Shown here: positions 1 to 8,800 of the stretch, one piece after another
How positions within the stretch are numbered: the stretch's first letter is position 1
Layout: every line of letters begins with the position of its first letter
Assembly (NCBI RefSeq): GCF_000744815.1
Contig: NZ_JQMQ01000005.1
Coordinates: 4,286,055 to 4,350,054 of the forward strand
Reading direction: 5' to 3'
From: Phaeacidiphilus oryzae TH49
GTDB lineage: Bacteria > Actinomycetota > Actinomycetes > Streptomycetales > Streptomycetaceae
Length of the DNA: 64,000 nt
The notes under the pieces: model-generated
What the model was told of the DNA's origin: nothing
Seen by the model: only the letters and a program-made list of their open reading frames with translations
Database searches by the model: none
Made by a program: the position numbers and the translations under genes

Positions 1-1
1 G

Positions 2-736
2 GGGATCACCACCGGTGAGCTGGACGCGATCTCGGCGAAGGTCCTGCGCGACCACGGCGCCAAGTCGAACTTCCTGGGCTACGGCGGCTTCCCGGCGACC
101 ATCTGCGCGTCGATCAACGACGTGGTCGTCCACGGCATCCCCGGCGACCAGAAGCTCCAGGACGGCGACATCATCTCGCTGGACTGCGGAGCGATCGTGG
201 ACGGCTGGCACGGCGACGCCGCCTTCACCGCGTTCGTGGGCTCGGGGCACGCCCCGGAGCTGCTGGAGCTCAGCCGCGTCTGCGAGGAGTCGATGTGGGC
301 CGGCATCGCGGCGGTGAAGAAGGGCAACCGGCTGGTGGACATCAGCCGGGCGGTCGAGTCGTACACCCGCCGGCAGCCGCTTCCGCCCAGCGGGAAGTAC
401 GGGATCGTCGAGGACTACGGCGGCCACGGCATCGGCACGGCCATGCACATGGATCCGCACCTGCTGAACTACGTGGACCGGCGGCGCGGGCGCGGGCCGA
501 AGCTGGTGCCGGGGTTCTGCATCGCCATCGAGCCGATGCTGAGCCTGGGGACGCCGAAGACCCACGTCCTGGCGGACGAGTGGACGGTCAAGACCGATGA
601 CGGCACCTGGTCCGCCCACTGGGAGCACTCGGTCGCGCTGACCGAGGAAGGCCCCTTGGTGCTCACCGCCCCCGACGGCGGCCGGGCCAAGCTGGCCGAG
701 ATGGGGATCACGGCCGCGCCGGACCCCCTGGCCTGA
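2..736 (+). CDS. map: Methionine aminopeptidase, type I (5' end missing)
   Basis: Removes the initiator methionine from nascent proteins in the cytoplasm, using two divalent metals. The window opens inside the gene: frame 2 reads without a stop to TGA at 734-736, giving 244 residues, so only the N-terminus is lost. Metal-ligand motifs of the family are visible in order: SLDCGAIVDGWHGD (both aspartates), GGHGIGTAMH (histidine), AIEPM and EHSVALTEEG (glutamates). It is the last gene before infA, as in the Streptomyces secY-adk-map-infA order. A promoter-like sequence in the 174-bp gap suggests infA is also transcribed independently. The family call is secure; which of the organism's map paralogues this is rests on context. 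Confidence 0.95.
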   Translation, partial: GITTGELDAISAKVLRDHGAKSNFLGYGGFPATICASINDVVVHGIPGDQKLQDGDIISLDCGAIVDGWHGDAAFTAFVGSGHAPELLELSRVCEESMWAGIAAVKKGNRLVDISRAVESYTRRQPLPPSGKYGIVEDYGGHGIGTAMHMDPHLLNYVDRRRGRGPKLVPGFCIAIEPMLSLGTPKTHVLADEWTVKTDDGTWSAHWEHSVALTEEGPLVLTAPDGGRAKLAEMGITAAPDPLA

Positions 737-765
737 TCCCTGGCCTGATCCCTGCCTGATCCGAT

Positions 766-795
766 TTCGTTATCGCTTCCGGCATGTCGTAGACT
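766..795 (+). promoter_or_regulatory. Candidate vegetative promoter of infA
   Basis: TTCGTT (766-771) and TAGACT (790-795) are separated by 18 nt and lie about 115 nt upstream of the infA start codon. The -10 fits the HrdB-type consensus well, the -35 only partly. Inferred from sequence alone. Confidence 0.5.
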
Positions 796-910
796 GTCGC
801 GTCGGCTCTCTACCAGCTTCTCTCGGCATGTCCCGGGAGGTTCCGGGCTTAGCGGCCCCTGGAGGGAGTCGGAATCGGTAGCCGAACCCGGGAAGGCACG
901 CGCTCAGGAC

Positions 911-1132
911 ATGCCCAAGAAGCAAGGGGCCATCGAAATCGAGGGCACCGTGATCGAGTCTCTGCCGAACGCCATGTTCAAGGTGGAGCTCCAGAACGGG
1001 CACAAGGTCCTCGCGCACATCAGCGGCAAGATGCGGATGCACTACATCCGCATCCTCCCGGACGACCGGGTCGTCGTCGAGCTCAGCCCGTACGACCTGA
1101 CCCGTGGCCGGATCGTCTACCGGTACAAGTGA
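911..1132 (+). CDS. infA: Translation initiation factor IF-1
   Basis: Binds the A site of the 30S subunit during initiation together with IF-2 and IF-3. The product has 73 residues, the usual length, and is a single OB fold. It carries the conserved [23 protein letters not shown] core and ends in [11 protein letters not shown] 911 gives the canonical start [14 protein letters not shown]. It lies between map and rpmJ in the alpha-operon order found across actinobacteria. The upstream promoter candidate at 766-795 and a hairpin just downstream (1161-1184) suggest expression partly uncoupled from the upstream ribosomal operon. Confidence 0.97.
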   Translation: MPKKQGAIEIEGTVIESLPNAMFKVELQNGHKVLAHISGKMRMHYIRILPDDRVVVELSPYDLTRGRIVYRYK

Positions 1133-1160
1133 CAAGAGCAGCAGATCTCGCGTCGTCGAC

Positions 1161-1184
1161 GGCCGCACCCTTCCCGGTGCGGCC
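1161..1184 (+). terminator. Hairpin between infA and rpmJ
   Basis: A perfect 9-bp stem (GGCCGCACC with GGTGCGGCC) closes a 6-nt loop. There is no T tract, so it may act as an attenuator, an RNA-processing or stability element, or a weak terminator. Confidence 0.45.
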
Positions 1185-1220
1185 CTCTCACGGCGCGCCT
1201 GACCCGGAGAACCTGAACTC

Positions 1221-1334
1221 ATGAAGGTCAAGCCGAGCGTCAAGAAGATCTGCGACAAGTGCAAGGTGATCCGCCGTAACGGCCGGGTCATGGTGATCTG
1301 CGACAACCTGCGCCACAAGCAGCGCCAGGGCTGA
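1221..1334 (+). CDS. rpmJ: 50S ribosomal protein L36 (zinc-ribbon form)
   Basis: Small large-subunit protein of 37 residues, [20 protein letters not shown] and onwards. Cys11, Cys14, Cys27 and His32 form the zinc-binding C-x2-C-x12-C-x4-H ribbon, so this is the zinc-containing C+ type rather than the zinc-independent paralogue that many actinobacteria induce under zinc starvation. ATG 1221 follows a CCGGAGA ribosome-binding site by about 10 nt. It sits between infA and rpsM in the conserved order. Confidence 0.97.
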   Translation: MKVKPSVKKICDKCKVIRRNGRVMVICDNLRHKQRQG

Positions 1335-1533
1335 CCACCTCCCCTGTACGGGTCGTACTTTCTTCGCGCGACGCGGATACAACACAAGACGGGATGCCCG
1401 GTTCCGGTCGACGGTGAACATCGCCGTACGGAATCGCCACCCCCGGTCGGAGGCCGGGGACCTGACGGACCATCGAGGATTCGTCGGGTGAGGCATCGCG
1501 TGAGACCTCCGGAAAAGCAACAGGAGCCAATCC

Positions 1534-1914
1534 ATGGCACGCCTCGCAGGCGTTGATCTCCCCCGCGAGAAGCGGATCGAGATCGCCCTCACCTACGTCT
1601 ACGGCATCGGCCGGACCCTCTCGCAGAAGGCGCTCGCGGAGACCGGGGTCAACCCCGACGTCCGCGTCCGCGACATCAGCGAGGACGACCTGGTCAAGCT
1701 GCGCGACTACGTCGACGCCAACTTCAAGGTCGAGGGTGACCTCCGCCGTGAGGTCGCCGCTGACATCCGCCGCAAGGTCGAGATCGGCTGCTACGCCGGT
1801 CTCCGCCACCGTCGTGGCCTGCCGGTGCACGGTCAGCGCACCCACACGAACGCCCGCACCCGCAAGGGCCCGCGTCGCGCGATCGCCGGCAAGAAGAAGC
1901 CGGGCAAGAAGTAG
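1534..1914 (+). CDS. rpsM: 30S ribosomal protein S13
   Basis: Head protein of the small subunit that contacts 16S rRNA, the P-site tRNA and the B1 inter-subunit bridge. The 126 residues start [14 protein letters not shown] and include the [15 protein letters not shown](H)TNARTRKG block that marks the family, followed by a Lys-rich tail. ATG 1534 is preceded by an ACAGGAG site. The 199-bp gap from rpmJ contains a CCCCGG/CCGGGG hairpin and is long enough for its own promoter, but I could not pick one with confidence. It is cotranscribed with rpsK and probably rpoA-rplQ. Confidence 0.97.
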   Translation: MARLAGVDLPREKRIEIALTYVYGIGRTLSQKALAETGVNPDVRVRDISEDDLVKLRDYVDANFKVEGDLRREVAADIRRKVEIGCYAGLRHRRGLPVHGQRTHTNARTRKGPRRAIAGKKKPGKK

Positions 1915-1995
1915 TCCGCCCACCCGTAACGGAACCGGACTTTCCTCCGGCCCGCTGGGCTAGCGGACCGACCACCTCGTCAGGAGAACAGACTT

Positions 1996-2403
1996 ATGCC
2001 TCCCAAGGGCCGTCAGGCTGCGGGCGCCAAGAAGGTGCGCCGCAAGGAGAAGAAGAACGTCGCGCACGGCCACGCGCACATCAAGAGCACGTTCAACAAC
2101 ACGATCGTCTCGATCACCGACCCGACCGGGAACGTGATCTCCTGGGCCTCCGCCGGCCACGTCGGCTTCAAGGGCTCCCGCAAGTCCACCCCGTTCGCGG
2201 CGCAGATGGCGGCCGAGGCCGCCGCGCGTCGTGCGCAGGAGCACGGCATGCGGAAGGTCGACGTCTTCGTGAAGGGTCCCGGCTCCGGCCGTGAGACCGC
2301 GATCCGTTCCCTGCAGGCCACCGGCCTGGAGGTCGGGTCCATCCAGGACGTCACCCCCACCCCCCACAACGGCTGCCGCCCGCCGAAGCGCCGCCGCGTC
2401 TGA
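1996..2403 (+). CDS. rpsK: 30S ribosomal protein S11
   Basis: Platform protein of the small subunit near the mRNA exit channel. It has 135 residues, with a Lys/Arg-rich N-terminus and the conserved [19 protein letters not shown] and [15 protein letters not shown] segments. The Asn-Gly in PHNGCR is the site converted to isoaspartate in S11 of other bacteria. ATG 1996 has a CAGGAG site 9-14 nt upstream. Between it and rpoA lies a strong hairpin, so rpoA may be attenuated relative to the ribosomal genes. Confidence 0.97.
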   Translation: MPPKGRQAAGAKKVRRKEKKNVAHGHAHIKSTFNNTIVSITDPTGNVISWASAGHVGFKGSRKSTPFAAQMAAEAAARRAQEHGMRKVDVFVKGPGSGRETAIRSLQATGLEVGSIQDVTPTPHNGCRPPKRRRV

Positions 2404-2430
2404 CGCGCCGGCCGCTTCGATAGCGGTTTC

Positions 2431-2460
2431 GTGCGGCCCCCACCCCGGTGGGGGCCGTAC
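2431..2460 (+). terminator. rpsK-rpoA intergenic hairpin (attenuator or partial terminator)
   Basis: A 14-bp stem with one mismatch (2431-2444 with 2447-2460) forms a very stable GC-rich hairpin, followed by CCTTGGTTTG. It lies between two genes that are normally co-expressed, so partial read-through is more likely than full termination. Confidence 0.6.
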
Positions 2461-2517
2461 CCTTGGTTTGTCGGCGTCATATAGCGGTCGCCGAAGACAA
2501 CAGGAGGAACACCTCAC

Positions 2518-3537
2518 ATGCTGATCGCTCAGCGTCCCTCGCTGACCGAAGAGGTCGTGGACGAATTCCGGTCCCGGTTCGTGATCGAGCCGCTGGAGCC
2601 GGGCTTCGGCTACACCCTCGGCAACTCTCTCCGTCGCACCCTGCTCTCGTCGATCCCCGGCGCTGCTGTCACCAGCATCCGGATCGACGGCGTCCTGCAC
2701 GAGTTCTCCACCGTGCCGGGCGTCAAGGAGGACGTGACCGACCTCATCCTCAACATCAAGCAGCTGGTCGTCTCCTCGGAGCACGACGAGCCGGTCGTGA
2801 TGTACCTGCGCAAGCAGGGTCCGGGTGTGGTCACCGCAGCCGACATCGCGCCCCCGGCCGGTGTCGAGGTGCACAACCCCGAGCTGGTCCTGGCCACGCT
2901 GAACGGCAAGGGCAAGCTGGAGATGGAGCTGACCGTCGAGCGCGGTCGCGGCTACGTCTCCGCCGTGCAGAACAAGCAGTCGGGTCAGGAGATCGGGCGC
3001 ATCCCGGTCGACTCGATCTACTCGCCGGTTCTCAAGGTCACCTACAAGGTCGAGGCCACCCGTGTCGAGCAGCGCACGGACTTCGACAAGCTGATCGTGG
3101 ACGTCGAGACCAAGCCGGCCATGCGGCCGCGGGATGCCATGGCGTCCGCGGGCAAGACGCTGGTCGAGCTCTTCGGTCTGGCGCGCGAGCTCAACGTCGA
3201 CGCCGAGGGCATCGACATGGGCCCGTCGCCGACGGACGCCGCCCTGGCGGCCGACCTGGCGCTCCCGATCGAGGAGCTGGAGCTGACCGTCCGCTCCTAC
3301 AACTGCCTCAAGCGCGAGGGCATCCACACCGTGGGTGAGCTCGTGGCCCGCTCGGAGGCGGACCTGCTCGACATCCGCAACTTCGGTGCGAAGTCGATCG
3401 ACGAGGTCAAGGCGAAGCTGGCCGGCATGGGCCTGGCCCTCAAGGACAGTCCGCCCGGATTCGACCCGACCGCCGCCGCCGACGCCTTCGGCGCCGACGA
3501 CGAGGACACCGGGTACGCGGAGACCGAGCAGTACTGA
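2518..3537 (+). CDS. rpoA: DNA-directed RNA polymerase subunit alpha
   Basis: Scaffold for RNA polymerase assembly and contact site for activators and UP elements. The 339 residues start [12 protein letters not shown]. The N-terminal dimerisation domain (about 1-230) contains [19 protein letters not shown]. The C-terminal domain (about 245-315) contains [17 protein letters not shown] and [16 protein letters not shown], which form the DNA-binding helix-hairpin-helix. An acidic tail follows. A strong AGGAGG site precedes ATG 2518. It is followed by rplQ, the standard neighbour. Confidence 0.98.
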   Translation: MLIAQRPSLTEEVVDEFRSRFVIEPLEPGFGYTLGNSLRRTLLSSIPGAAVTSIRIDGVLHEFSTVPGVKEDVTDLILNIKQLVVSSEHDEPVVMYLRKQGPGVVTAADIAPPAGVEVHNPELVLATLNGKGKLEMELTVERGRGYVSAVQNKQSGQEIGRIPVDSIYSPVLKVTYKVEATRVEQRTDFDKLIVDVETKPAMRPRDAMASAGKTLVELFGLARELNVDAEGIDMGPSPTDAALAADLALPIEELELTVRSYNCLKREGIHTVGELVARSEADLLDIRNFGAKSIDEVKAKLAGMGLALKDSPPGFDPTAAADAFGADDEDTGYAETEQY

Positions 3538-3583
3538 GAACACATCGTCCCGTCGGCGTCCCCGCCGGCGTGATGCCGTAAGT

Positions 3584-3616
3584 CGTACGGCGTGCGCGGA
3601 CCGCGTGCGCCGTACG
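3584..3616 (+). other. rpoA-rplQ intergenic hairpin
   Basis: A 16-bp inverted repeat with two mismatches spans 3584-3599 and 3601-3616, 56 nt upstream of rplQ. It could limit read-through or stabilise one of the two mRNAs. No T tract follows. Confidence 0.4.
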
Positions 3617-3672
3617 CCCTGGCCCCGGTACCTGATACGGCCGGGGGCAGGAGAGATGAGGAGAAGATCCCC

Positions 3673-4152
3673 ATGCCCCGTCCCACCAAGGGTGCGCGTC
3701 TCGGCGGTAGCCCGGCGCACGAGCGTCTGCTGCTCGCGAACCTGGCCACCGCGCTCTTCGAGCACGGCCGCATCACCACCACCGAGGCCAAGGCCCGCCG
3801 CCTGCGCCCGGTGGCGGAGAAGCTGATCACCAAGGCGAAGAAGGGCGACCTCCACAACCGTCGCCTGGTGCGCAAGACCGTGACCAACGTCGCGGTGCTG
3901 CACACCCTCTTCACCGAGATCGCTCCGCGGTACGAGAACCGCCCGGGCGGCTACACCCGCATCACCAAGATCGGTCCCCGTCGTGGCGACAACGCCCCGA
4001 TGGCCGTGATCGAGCTGGTCGAGGCGCTGACGGTGCAGCAGACCGCGGTCGGCGAGGCCGAGGCCGCCGCCAAGCGGGCCGTCAAGGAGGCCGACGCCAA
4101 GGCCGAGGAGCCGCAGGACGCCGCTCCGGCCGACGAGGCCAAGGACGCCTGA
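3673..4152 (+). CDS. rplQ: 50S ribosomal protein L17
   Basis: Large-subunit protein near the polypeptide exit tunnel. The chosen ATG 3673 gives [20 protein letters not shown], the canonical beginning, with GAGGAGAAG upstream; an in-frame start 81 nt earlier is not supported. The 159 residues exceed the roughly 120-130 of most bacteria because of an Ala/Glu/Lys-rich tail (about 120-159) that is common in actinobacterial L17. It is the last gene of the alpha operon, and a hairpin follows at once. Confidence 0.97.
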   Translation: MPRPTKGARLGGSPAHERLLLANLATALFEHGRITTTEAKARRLRPVAEKLITKAKKGDLHNRRLVRKTVTNVAVLHTLFTEIAPRYENRPGGYTRITKIGPRRGDNAPMAVIELVEALTVQQTAVGEAEAAAKRAVKEADAKAEEPQDAAPADEAKDA

Positions 4153-4171
4153 GAACGGCGTCGCTGACGAG

Positions 4172-4209
4172 GCGGGCCCGTTCCTTCCGAAAGGAGGGGG
4201 CGGGCCCGT
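4172..4209 (+). terminator. Terminator-like hairpin after rplQ
   Basis: The arms GGGCCCG-TTCCTT and AAGGA-CGGGCCC pair around a short loop. There is no T run, which is usual for high-GC actinobacterial terminators. It probably ends the ribosomal transcript just before truA. Confidence 0.55.
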
Positions 4210-4244
4210 CCCGTTCCGTGGGAGAGGTCGAGGGGTCAGGGTTG

Positions 4245-5105
4245 ATGGTGACTGAGGAAAGGCCGGGCGAGGGCCTGGTGCGGGTGCGGCTCGACCTCGC
4301 CTACGAGGGGACGGAGTTCTCCGGCTGGGCGCGGCAGCCGGGGCGGCGGACCGTGCAGGGGGAGCTGGAGTCCGCCATCCCCACGGTGCTGCGGATGCAC
4401 GGCGAGACGGTGGAGCTCACGGTCGCCGGGCGGACCGACGCGGGCGTCCACGCGCGGGGGCAGGTCGCGCATGTGGACCTGCCGCTGGAGGTCTTCGAGG
4501 CCTGCGGGGAGGAGCGGCTGCTGCGGCGGCTGGCCGGGCGGCTGCCCTGGGACGTGCGGGTCTGGCGGGTGTCCCGGGCGGCGGCCGGCTTCGACGCCCG
4601 GTTCTCGGCGGTCTGGCGGCGGTACGCGTACCGGGTGTGCGACCAGGAGGCCGGCGTCGATCCGCTGATGCGCCGTCATGTGCTGTGGCACGACCGGCCG
4701 TTGGACGTGGACCGGATGAACGAGGCGGCCTCCGCGCTGCGCGGGGAGCACGACTTCGCGGCGTACTGCAAGCGCCGGGAGGGGGCCACCACGATCCGCG
4801 AGCTGCTGGATCTCCGCTGGGAGCGGGAGGCCTCGACCGGGTTCGCGGTGGCCGCCGTCCGGGCCGACGCGTTCTGCCACAACATGGTGCGGGCGCTGGT
4901 GGGGGCGATGCTCGCGGTCGGGGGCGGGCAGCGGGAGGTGTCGTTCCCGGGCGAGGTGCTGGCCGCGGGGGTGCGGGACTCCCGGGTCCATGTGGTGCGC
5001 CCGCACGGGCTGACCCTGGAGGAGGTCGGGTACCCGGCGGACTCCGCGCTGGCGCTGCGCGCGGCCGAGGCGCGCCGGGTGCGCAGCCTGTCCCTCCAGC
5101 CCTAG
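4245..5105 (+). CDS. truA: tRNA pseudouridine(38-40) synthase TruA
   Basis: Isomerises U38-U40 to pseudouridine in tRNA anticodon arms. The catalytic aspartate lies in [15 protein letters not shown], and [15 protein letters not shown] and [14 protein letters not shown] are further family motifs. The start is ambiguous: ATG 4245 (286 residues, preceded by AGGGGTCAGG) is preferred to GTG 4218, which abuts the upstream hairpin and has no ribosome-binding site. The stop codon overlaps that of the convergent gene downstream by 3-4 bp. Position after rplQ is the usual actinobacterial arrangement. Confidence 0.95.
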   Translation: MVTEERPGEGLVRVRLDLAYEGTEFSGWARQPGRRTVQGELESAIPTVLRMHGETVELTVAGRTDAGVHARGQVAHVDLPLEVFEACGEERLLRRLAGRLPWDVRVWRVSRAAAGFDARFSAVWRRYAYRVCDQEAGVDPLMRRHVLWHDRPLDVDRMNEAASALRGEHDFAAYCKRREGATTIRELLDLRWEREASTGFAVAAVRADAFCHNMVRALVGAMLAVGGGQREVSFPGEVLAAGVRDSRVHVVRPHGLTLEEVGYPADSALALRAAEARRVRSLSLQP

Positions 5106-6376
5106 CCCCGCCCCCCTGCGGCCGAGCCCCGCGCCTCGGCGGCTGCGCGGGCCCTGGCGGCGAGGTCGTCGAAGACCAGGGTCGCGGCGGAGTCCCCGGC
5201 GTTCAGGGCCTCCTTGTCGGTGGCGGGGACGGGCTTGCCGGTGGTGTAGCCGGCGACGGTGAAGTACGCGTACCGGCCGAGGGCGTTGACCGTCATCCGG
5301 CAGGTGACCGCCTTGCAGAAGGGCGGGGTGCCCTTGGCGTACAGCGGGTCCACGTTCCCGGCCCGGGCGTTCCGCTTGGCCAGGGCCGCCTGGCCGCTGT
5401 CGCCGAAGACGGCGACGCCGACGGTGACCGCGGTGCTGCCGGACCGGTAGGTGGCGCGGTAGACGGCCTTGCAGGACTGCGCCTTGAGGTCGGCAGCGAG
5501 CGCCGGGGAGACCGCGGAGGCGCAGTTCGGGGTGGCGTTCGCGGCGATCCGGGTCCACGGGGTGTGCGGGATGACCGCGGGGAAGAAGACCTTCTCGCTG
5601 AGCGGGGCGGTGTCCTTGGCCGCCGTGGAGAGGTAGACCAGCGGGTCCACCGCCGCCGGGGACGGCTGCGGCGAGGGCGCGGCGGTGTTCGCGGCCTCGG
5701 CGGAGGAGGCCGGGGAGGGCGGCCCGGCGGCGGCCCTGTCGTGGTGGGTTCCCCCGCCGCGGGTCAGACCGACGCCCGCGGCTATGCCGCCGCCGATGAC
5801 GACCACCGCGACGGTGAGGGTCACGGCCAGCCGGCGTCCGCGGCGTCCGCGCCGGCGGCCGGGAGCCGGCCGGGCGGGGGTGGTGGCGGCTGCTGCGGTG
5901 GCGGAGGCCGGGGCGGTCGCGCCCGGCGCATCGGCGGACGGCTGCGGCTGCGGCTGGGACTGCGGCTGCGGCTCTCCCTCCGACGGCCGGGGGTTCTCCT
6001 CGGGGGCGCCGGGGCGGATGGCGTACGGCGCGGCGGCCGGGGCCTGCCCCCCGGGCTGCGCCTGGGATTGCGGCCGCGCCTGCCGGTTGTTCACCGCGGC
6101 CCACTCCTCGGCCGTAGGCGGCCGGGAGGGCTGCACGGCGGCGGGGGGCTGCTGCTCGGGGCTGCCGGGGCGGATGCTGTACGCCGGCGCCTCCGGCTGC
6201 TGCGGCGCCGGCAGCGCCGCCCGCGCCGACCGTCCGGGGCGCTGGACGGCGATCCGCTCGGACGGCGGGTTCTGGCGGTTGAACCGCGTCGGTATCCGGC
6301 CGCGGGACCGCCCGGCTCCTGCCGGGTCGCGCCGCGGCAGCGGGGCTTCGCCTTCCGCACCTGCCCGTTTGCTCAT
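5102..6376 (-). CDS. Membrane-anchored protein of unknown function with a Pro/Gln-rich cytoplasmic arm
   Basis: I do not recognise a functional family. The 424-residue product has a disordered Pro/Gln/Ala-rich N-terminal half (about 1-175) with two copies of a Y-[SA]-IRPG-[SA]-PE motif at 66-74 and 118-126. A basic patch RRRGRRGRR and one membrane segment (about 183-204) follow. The extracellular domain (about 245-424) contains four cysteines (NCAS, QSCK, PFCK, VTCR) that could form two disulfides. ATG 6376 has no good ribosome-binding site, but TAGTAT lies 7 nt upstream, so translation may be leaderless. The topology suggests an extracytoplasmic sensor or binding domain. Its stop overlaps the truA stop. 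Confidence 0.75.
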   Translation of the reverse strand: MSKRAGAEGEAPLPRRDPAGAGRSRGRIPTRFNRQNPPSERIAVQRPGRSARAALPAPQQPEAPAYSIRPGSPEQQPPAAVQPSRPPTAEEWAAVNNRQARPQSQAQPGGQAPAAAPYAIRPGAPEENPRPSEGEPQPQSQPQPQPSADAPGATAPASATAAAATTPARPAPGRRRGRRGRRLAVTLTVAVVVIGGGIAAGVGLTRGGGTHHDRAAAGPPSPASSAEAANTAAPSPQPSPAAVDPLVYLSTAAKDTAPLSEKVFFPAVIPHTPWTRIAANATPNCASAVSPALAADLKAQSCKAVYRATYRSGSTAVTVGVAVFGDSGQAALAKRNARAGNVDPLYAKGTPPFCKAVTCRMTVNALGRYAYFTVAGYTTGKPVPATDKEALNAGDSAATLVFDDLAARARAAAEARGSAAGGRG

Positions 6377-6535
6377 GGATCGGCATACTAGATGACTCCC
6401 CGCACTCGGCCCTCGCGCGAGTCGCCGGTCAACTCCCTTGGGGCTGCGGCTTGGTGACGTCTTTGTGCGATCCCCGTGCTCGGGTTGCGAAAATCCGGTG
6501 GCCGGGGTCCGGCCCCGAGCGGAGAATCCCCGGTC

Positions 6536-7291
6536 ATGGGTCATGTCGAGCTCGCACATCTGGATTACTACCTTCCGGACGGCAGCCCGCTCTTCTCGGA
6601 CGTGTCCTTCCGGGCCGGCGAGGGGGTCGTGGTCGCCCTGGTGGGCGCCGCCGGGGCGGGCAGGACCACGCTGCTGCGGCTGATGGCCGGTGAGCTGAGA
6701 CCGCACTCCGGAACGGTGTCGGTGAGCGGAGGGCTGGGCGTCCTCCCGCGGTTCGCCGGGCCGATCGGCGAGGCCAAGGGGGACGGCGGCCCCTCCGTGC
6801 GGGACCTGCTGGCCGGCCTGGCCCCCGCGCGGATCCGGGCCGCGGCCCGCGCCGTGGACGAGGCCGAGCTGGCCATGATGGCCCAGGACGACGCCCCCGC
6901 CCGCAGCTCCTACGCCCAGGCGCTGTCCGCCTGGCGGGAGGCCGGCGGCTACGCGTACGAGGCGCTCTGGGACGTCTGTACGAAGGCGGTCCTCGGCGTC
7001 CCCCTGGAGCGGGCGCAGTGGCGGGCCGTCCGCACCCTCTCCGGCGGGGAGCGGCAGCGGCTGCTGCTGGAGGCGCTGCTGCGCGGCCCCGACGAGGTCC
7101 TGCTGCTGGACGAGCCGGACGCCTTCCTCGACCCGCCGGGCAGGCGCCGGCTGGCGGAGCGGCTGCGGGAGACCGCGAAGACGGTGGTCTTCGCCGCCCG
7201 CGACCCGGAGCTGGCGAGCGGCGCGGCGGACCGGGTGGTGGAGGTCGATCCGGGCCCCTCGGGGAGCCGGGTCCACCCCGCCGCGGGGTGA
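6536..7291 (+). CDS. Half-length ABC-F-type ATPase with degenerate active site
   Basis: It resembles the first nucleotide-binding domain and inter-motif insertion of actinobacterial ABC-F translation factors, including SYAQALSAWREAGGYAYEAL. At 251 residues it has one domain, not the two expected of ABC-F proteins. The signature LSGGERQR (168-175) and Walker B LLLDEPD with Glu193 are intact. However, the Walker A lysine is Arg43 (GAAGAGRTT), the Q-loop reads VLPRFAG where RQF is usual, and the switch histidine is replaced in ARDPEL (221-226). ATP hydrolysis is therefore doubtful. ATG 6536 follows GCGGAGAA. It sits alone just upstream of the rplM promoter. No permease gene is present, so a transporter role is unlikely. 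Confidence 0.85.
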   Translation: MGHVELAHLDYYLPDGSPLFSDVSFRAGEGVVVALVGAAGAGRTTLLRLMAGELRPHSGTVSVSGGLGVLPRFAGPIGEAKGDGGPSVRDLLAGLAPARIRAAARAVDEAELAMMAQDDAPARSSYAQALSAWREAGGYAYEALWDVCTKAVLGVPLERAQWRAVRTLSGGERQRLLLEALLRGPDEVLLLDEPDAFLDPPGRRRLAERLRETAKTVVFAARDPELASGAADRVVEVDPGPSGSRVHPAAG

Positions 7292-7318
7292 GGGGGCGGG
7301 GCGGTCCGGTGGGCTTTT

Positions 7319-7348
7319 TTGACCTGTTCGGGGCCGCACCGGTATTCT
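7319..7348 (+). promoter_or_regulatory. Strong promoter of rplM-rpsI
   Basis: TTGACC (7319-7324), an 18-nt spacer and TATTCT (7343-7348) form a near-consensus vegetative promoter. It implies a leader of roughly 170 nt before the GTG of rplM, long enough for autoregulation by L13, although I see no defined structure. Confidence 0.75.
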
Positions 7349-7528
7349 GCGAGTTCGTTGTGCGTATTGGCTAGCTCCATCTCACGTGAGAGGTCGGTAC
7401 GCCGGTCCACCGGGCCGATGACCAGCGTCGCTCCCCTGATTGCGTCCAGGGGTCCGCCATGGCTGATCGTGATCGTCCTGGGTGGCCCTGTCAGTCAGGA
7501 CACTCACTGAAAAGCGAAGGCTACGACC

Positions 7529-7972
7529 GTGCGTACGTACAGCCCCAAGCCCGGCGACGTTCAGCGCCAGTGGCATGTGATCGACGCGACCGACGTCGTG
7601 CTGGGCCGCCTGGCAACCCAGGCCGCCACCCTGCTGCGGGGTAAGCACAAGCCGGTATACGCGCCCCACATCGACACCGGTGACTTCGTCATCATCATCA
7701 ACGCCGACAAGGTGCACCTCTCCGGCAACAAGCGCGAGCAGAAGATGGCCTACCGCCACTCGGGCTACCCGGGCGGTCTGAAGTCCATCTCCTACGGCGA
7801 CCTCCTGGAGAAGGACGCCCGGAAGGCGATCGAGAAGTCCGTTCGGGGCATGCTCCCGAAGAACTCCCTCGGGCGTCAGATGCTCTCCAAGCTCAAGGTC
7901 TACGCGGGCGACCAGCACCCGCACGGCGCCCAGCAGCCGGTGCCGTTCGAGATCACCCAGGTTCAGCAGTAG
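7529..7972 (+). CDS. rplM: 50S ribosomal protein L13
   Basis: Early-assembly protein of the large subunit. The 147 residues start at GTG 7529 ([20 protein letters not shown]). They contain the signature [18 protein letters not shown] and the [11 protein letters not shown] segment with the conserved VRGMLPKN motif. It is in the usual two-gene operon with rpsI, 45 bp apart, driven by the promoter at 7319-7348. Confidence 0.97.
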   Translation: MRTYSPKPGDVQRQWHVIDATDVVLGRLATQAATLLRGKHKPVYAPHIDTGDFVIIINADKVHLSGNKREQKMAYRHSGYPGGLKSISYGDLLEKDARKAIEKSVRGMLPKNSLGRQMLSKLKVYAGDQHPHGAQQPVPFEITQVQQ

Positions 7973-8017
7973 TCCGCGGTAGAGACGTCAGAGTCAGAGA
8001 GAGCAGCGAGGAACATC

Positions 8018-8509
8018 GTGGCTGAGACCACCCCTGAGACCCCTCTCGAGGTCGAGGAGACCTTCGAGGTCGAGGAGACCGAGTACACCAGCGAGTCGCT
8101 GGCCTCTCGCTTCGGCGAGGCGGTCCCCGGTACCGGCCTGGGTCGGCGCAAGCAGGCCATCGCCCGCGTCCGGCTGGTGCCCGGCACCGGCCAGTGGAAG
8201 ATCAACGGCCGCACCCTGGACGGGTTCTTCCCGAACAAGGTGCACCAGCAGATCGTCAACGAGCCGCTCAAGGTTCTTGAGCTGGACGGCCGTTACGACG
8301 TCGTCGCCCGGATCAACGGCGGCGGCACCTCCGGCCAGGCCTACGCCCTGCGCCTGGGCGTCGCCCGCGCGCTGAACGAGGCGGACGCGGACAACAACCG
8401 TCCGACCCTGAAGAAGGCCGGCTTCCTGACCCGGGACGCCCGCGCCGTCGAGCGCAAGAAGGCCGGTCTGAAGAAGGCCCGCAAGGCGCCGCAGTACAGC
8501 AAGCGCTAA
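8018..8509 (+). CDS. rpsI: 30S ribosomal protein S9
   Basis: Small-subunit head protein whose C-terminal KR tail reaches the P-site tRNA anticodon. The 163 residues are longer than the roughly 130 of the family because of an acidic Glu/Thr-rich N-terminal extension (about 1-38) typical of actinobacteria. The core begins [16 protein letters not shown] and the protein ends PQYSKR. GTG 8018 follows a GAGCAGCGAGGA region. It is terminated by the very strong hairpin at 8559-8593. Confidence 0.97.
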   Translation: MAETTPETPLEVEETFEVEETEYTSESLASRFGEAVPGTGLGRRKQAIARVRLVPGTGQWKINGRTLDGFFPNKVHQQIVNEPLKVLELDGRYDVVARINGGGTSGQAYALRLGVARALNEADADNNRPTLKKAGFLTRDARAVERKKAGLKKARKAPQYSKR

Positions 8510-8558
8510 GTCCGGCCTTTTCGCCCCGCAGCCCGCGGTTGCGGGAGCAGGCATCCAG

Positions 8559-8593
8559 ACGCCCCGGGGGCACCATCCGTGCCCCCGGGGCGT
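8559..8593 (+). terminator. Intrinsic terminator of rplM-rpsI
   Basis: A perfect 15-bp GC-rich stem (8559-8573 with 8579-8593), a 5-nt loop, then TCTGTTGCTTCGT. This is one of the clearest terminators in the window. Confidence 0.85.
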
Positions 8594-8800
8594 TCTGTTG
8601 CTTCGTCACTTCTGGTGACTGCGGCCCTACCTGAACGGTGGACGGTTCGGGACGGCAGACGAGTGCAACCCAGCGTCTGTCGGATTGTCATATCAGTTGT
8701 CCGGGAAACATCCCGCGCATAACGGCAGCGCAGGGGGAGGGTCCGGACGCGAGGGGGACGACGCCGCACGGCACGGCGACGAGCCACGGAGGATTGACCA

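Noticed and set aside
1960-3903. 647-codon minus-strand frame opposite rpsK-rpoA-rplQ
   Set aside because: Fully overlapped by three certain ribosomal and polymerase genes; composition is that of a shadow frame.
4637-6391. 584-codon plus-strand frame across truA and the membrane protein gene
   Set aside because: Gly/Arg-dominated translation, out of frame with truA and antisense to a gene with clear domain structure.
7349-7528. Known L13 leader RNA motif upstream of rplM
   Set aside because: A long leader exists, but I cannot match it to a described L13 leader structure by eye.
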